The notes below the pieces were generated by a model. It was not told where the DNA came from and did no database searches. It saw only the letters and a program-made list of their open reading frames with translations. Below, one piece after another: positions 6,220-8,420 of a DNA stretch of 8,420 nt (within the stretch, counting starts at the first letter, position 1; each line of letters opens with the position of its first letter). The stretch covers positions 1 to 8,420 of the forward strand of contig NZ_BAAARY010000043.1 in the NCBI RefSeq assembly GCF_039532605.1, read 5' to 3'. The DNA comes from Pilimelia columellifera (GTDB taxonomy: Bacteria; Actinomycetota; Actinomycetes; Mycobacteriales; Micromonosporaceae). The position numbers were made by a program, and so were the translations under genes.

Positions 6220-6576
6220 ATGACAGGACTTACTCAGCGCGATCTGGTCGAGGAATACTTCGCTGGATTCCGGGCCAGTGACCACCCGCGCATCCTCGCG
6301 ACCCTCACCGACGACGTCGAATGGGTCATCCACGGCCATCGGACCACCCGCGGCAAAGCCGAGTTCGATGGCGAGATCGAGAATCCCGCCTTCACCGGCA
6401 GTCCCGAACTCCACGTCCAACGTGTCCATCAGGACGGCCCGGTCGTTGTCACGACCGGAGAGGGAGGGGGCGTCAGCGTCGAGCACGGGCCCTTCCGCTT
6501 CGCTTTCAACGACCTGTTCACCTTCCGCGACGGGCTCATCGCCCGGGTCGATTCCTACGTCGTCGCGTTGCCGTGA
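6220..6576 (+). CDS. SnoaL/NTF2-like protein (passenger gene)
   Basis: 118 residues with the cone-shaped NTF2-like pattern: N-terminal helix DLVEEYFAGFRASDHPRILATL, then DDVEWVIHGHRTTRGKAEF, a beta section with VQRVHQDGPVVVTTGEGGG, and a C-terminal FAFNDLFTFRDGLIARVDSYVV typical of SnoaL-like/ketosteroid-isomerase-like proteins. These are isomerases, cyclases, hydrolases or ligand-binding proteins; the substrate cannot be read. W35 and H38 in the pocket strand and D111 near the end are possible functional residues. It starts 18 bases after the SRPBCC stop, with GGGAG (6208-6212) as a good ribosome site, so it is the third gene of the operon. It ends 19 bases from the end of the convergent transposase gene. 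Confidence 0.85.
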   Translation: MTGLTQRDLVEEYFAGFRASDHPRILATLTDDVEWVIHGHRTTRGKAEFDGEIENPAFTGSPELHVQRVHQDGPVVVTTGEGGGVSVEHGPFRFAFNDLFTFRDGLIARVDSYVVALP

Positions 6577-6595
6577 GGCCCACCTGCTGAAAGCG

Positions 6596-8325
6596 TCAAT
6601 CCTCGGCAAGGGCATCCGGATCGCGCAGCGGCCGTCGGCCGCCGCGCAGATCCGGTGCCCTGAAGGTGTAGTGCCCGTGGACGTTGATGTGGGCGTACAT
6701 GTAGGGCGAGAGCCGGGCCACGTCGGCGTCCAGGACCGGGAACCCGTCGGCACGCAACTGGTCGAGGATCGCGTCGAGATAGACGGTGTTCCATAGGGTG
6801 ATGCAGTTGATCACGAGGCCGAGCGCGCCGAGCTGGTCTTCCATGCCCGCGTGGTACGGCTCCCGTAGCTCGCCGCGGCGGCCGTGGAAGACGTACTTGC
6901 CCAGGCCGTGCCTGCCTTCTTGCAGGTTACGCATCCGTTTGATCGCCCGCCGATAGGACTCGGTATCGACGTAAGCCAGCACGTGCAAAGTTTTGAAGAT
7001 CCGGCCGAAGTGCGCGAAGGCCTGGCCGAGCTGGGTCGGGTTCCCGCCGTGCTGCAGCATCCGCATCGCGTCACACGCCGACACCGCGCCGCTGTGCACG
7101 GAGGCGACCAGGCGCAGGATGTCCGGCCAGTGCTGCCGTACGCGGGTCAGGTCGATGCGCCCGCGCGCCGCACTGTCGAGCATCCCGTAGTCCGCCGACG
7201 GGTTGATACGCCACAGCTTCTGATCCGGCAGGTCGGCCAGTTCCGGCCGATACTGCACCCCCAGCAGTTTCAGTAGGCCGAACACCATGTCGGAGTACGA
7301 ACCGGTATCCGAGATCAGCACCTGCGGCTGCCGGCCGCCGTCACGGCGATACAGCAGGTCGACGGCGTTCAGCGAGTCCCGGGGCGTGCCGGACACCACC
7401 ATGCCCGCCGTCCCGGCGCCCTGATCGTTGATGAGGTTGAGATAGGTCGCGCCCTTGCGTCGGCCGAAGTACTTCGGGTTCGGCCGGGCGTGCAGCGACC
7501 GGACCGGGACCACGAACCGGGTGCCGTCCACCGCCGCGACCAGGCCACCGCCCCAGCAGGACGCCGTCGCCAAGCCGGCCTGCCCGTCGATCAGCCACCG
7601 GTTGGCCGCCGCATGGTTCTCCGCGCGCACGTAGTTCTGGTAGACGTGACTGATCCGCGAGCGGGTCAACGCCGGCACGTCCGGCGAGGTCACCGAGGTC
7701 CAGCTCAGGTTGAGCGCCTGCGCGGTCAGCACCGCCGCCAGGGTGACCGGCAGATCGTCCATCCGCGCCCCGCCACTGCTGACGTGGGTGTAGGCGTCCA
7801 CGAACCCCGGATACCAGCCCATCACCTCCGTGATCAGGTCACCGATGTCCAGCCGCGGCGTCATCTTCTGGCAGCGGTCCCGCAACGCCTTCAGCGTGTC
7901 CGGCTCGGCGACCGCCTTCAACGCCGCGGCGTGCAACCGGCCGTCCGCACCGACGGTGACCTCCCCGGCCGCCGCCCGCGTGGCCATGTGCCGCCACGCC
8001 CCGTCCAACTCGCTCGCGCACTCGGCCAGCAGATCGCCGGGGTCCTCCGGCAGGGCCAGGGACTCCAGCAGGACCTCCCGCTTGGCCTGCCACTGCTCGC
8101 CGTCGAGCAGCCGCGCACGCGGGTCGGCCCACCGCGACGACGCGGCGGCGAAGATGTCCGGCGCTTGAGCCGGGTATGGAACTGCGACAGCACACAGAGC
8201 GTGTACCCGGCCCGGTCCACCGTGCCCGGCGGCCGGCCCTCGGTGAACACCTGCTTACGCCACCCGGCCGGCACCACTTCCACATCAGCCAGCCGGGCGT
8301 CCAGGAACCCGGTCGGCACCCGCTT
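6596..8325 (-). pseudogene. tnpA: Tn3-family transposase, 5'-truncated and frameshifted
   Basis: The 470-codon frame from 8008 to 6596, which is open further upstream to about 8160, holds the catalytic C-terminal half of a Tn3 transposase. The likely DDE triad is D161 in VAAVDGTRFVVP, D234 in LISDTGSYSDMVF and E364 in NLQEGRHGLGKYVF (numbering from the ATG at 8008). The ending LSPYMYAHINVHGHYTF is typical of the family. Upstream, PDIFAAASSRWADPRARLLDGE is in this frame, whereas the preceding WRKQVFTEG...RAGYTLCVLSQFHTRLKR is in another: one base is missing near 8157-8163 where LKRRDIF is expected. Homology ends near 8325, where an IS begins. About 575 of the usual 980-1000 residues remain. 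The catalytic core is intact, but no full-length enzyme can be made unless the frameshift is a sequencing error and the rest lies beyond the IS. Confidence 0.88.
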
Positions 8326-8420
8326 AGACCGTGTGTCAGTTGGGGTTGTTGCTGGTCAACAGGTCGAGGCGGACGGCGCGGCGGTAGCAGATGACAGCGC
8401 ATGCAGCAGCAACGAATGCG
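8326..8420 (-). mobile_element. Insertion sequence end, probably IS5 family
   Basis: The transposase homology of the Tn3 element stops at about 8325 and a different short coding tail begins within 10 bases, ending close to the junction as IS transposase genes do. GACCGTGTGTCAGTTGGGG at 8327 onward (approximately) looks like an IS terminal repeat next to CTTA or TTAG target bases. The other end is outside the window, so the repeat and target duplication cannot be verified. Confidence 0.55.
8336..8420 (-). CDS. IS transposase, C-terminal end (probably IS5 family), partial
   Basis: The minus-strand frame reads AFVAAACAVICYRRAVRLDLL followed by TSNNPN and a TGA at 8336-8338. A terminal helix of the form (F/L)xxAACAxICYRR just before the stop is characteristic of IS5-family transposases, which end with the helix that follows the catalytic Glu. 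Only the last 27 residues are inside the window; the DDE core and the start lie beyond 8420. The stop is within 10-12 bases of the apparent IS end. This small fragment could also belong to another DDE family, so the family call is tentative. It is responsible for cutting the Tn3 transposase gene. Confidence 0.55.
   Translation of the reverse strand, partial: AFVAAACAVICYRRAVRLDLLTSNNPN

Larger units (their letters stand above)
4491..8420. mobile_element. Tn3-family transposon, partial (right end outside the window)
   Basis: A terminal-repeat-like sequence, a serine resolvase, a repeat-rich res candidate, three passenger genes and the 3' portion of a Tn3 transposase follow in order, which together define a Tn3-family unit. 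The passengers lie between resolvase and transposase. The transposase is frameshifted and interrupted by an insertion sequence at about 8326, so the element probably cannot move on its own. The opposite terminal repeat and the transposase N-terminal half, if still present, lie beyond 8420. Confidence 0.75.

Noticed and set aside
5587..6753. 388-codon minus-strand frame across the passenger operon
   Set aside because: Crosses three well-supported genes on the other strand and the end of tnpA; no recognisable motif.

Overview
High-GC DNA with GTG starts, actinobacterial-type promoters and two-component proteins of the NarL/DesK type points to an actinomycete, plausibly Micromonosporaceae or Streptomyces-like; the genus cannot be settled from the window. 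It looks like an accessory region in which intact gene blocks sit beside decayed genes and transposon ends.

Left part (1-1277, all readable genes on the minus strand): a decayed histidine-phosphatase gene (68-239) that has lost an internal stretch and its C-terminal half, about 300 bases without a recognisable gene, then a SAM-dependent methyltransferase (545-1360) whose N-terminal domain is missing. The loss coincides with a 40-bp sequence at 1278-1317 that recurs at 4491-4530 in the same orientation with one mismatch. Part of this repeat resembles the inner part of Tn3-family terminal inverted repeats, so I read both copies as transposon ends.

Middle block (about 1318-4490), bracketed by the two repeats: a NarL-type response regulator (1506-2192) overlapping by 4 bases the gene of a DesK-like membrane histidine kinase (2189-3388), and a divergent His-rich polytopic membrane protein of unknown function (3611-4417) closed by a strong hairpin. 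The layout suggests that kinase and regulator control a divergent membrane-protein promoter.

Right block (4491 to beyond the end): a Tn3-family transposon. It has a serine resolvase (4549-5148), a candidate res site built from CGGAACAC half-sites (5156-5276), and a three-gene passenger operon on the opposite strand: ArsR-type repressor, SRPBCC/AHSA1 protein and SnoaL/NTF2-like protein (5426-6576). The 3' part of a Tn3 transposase follows (6596-8325, minus). The transposase carries a one-base frameshift near 8160 and is cut at about 8326 by an insertion sequence that looks IS5-like. The transposon is therefore probably immobile by itself, while resolvase, res and passengers look intact. The most interesting signals are the repeat-bracketed two-component block, the passenger operon between tnpR and tnpA, and the res-like repeat cluster.
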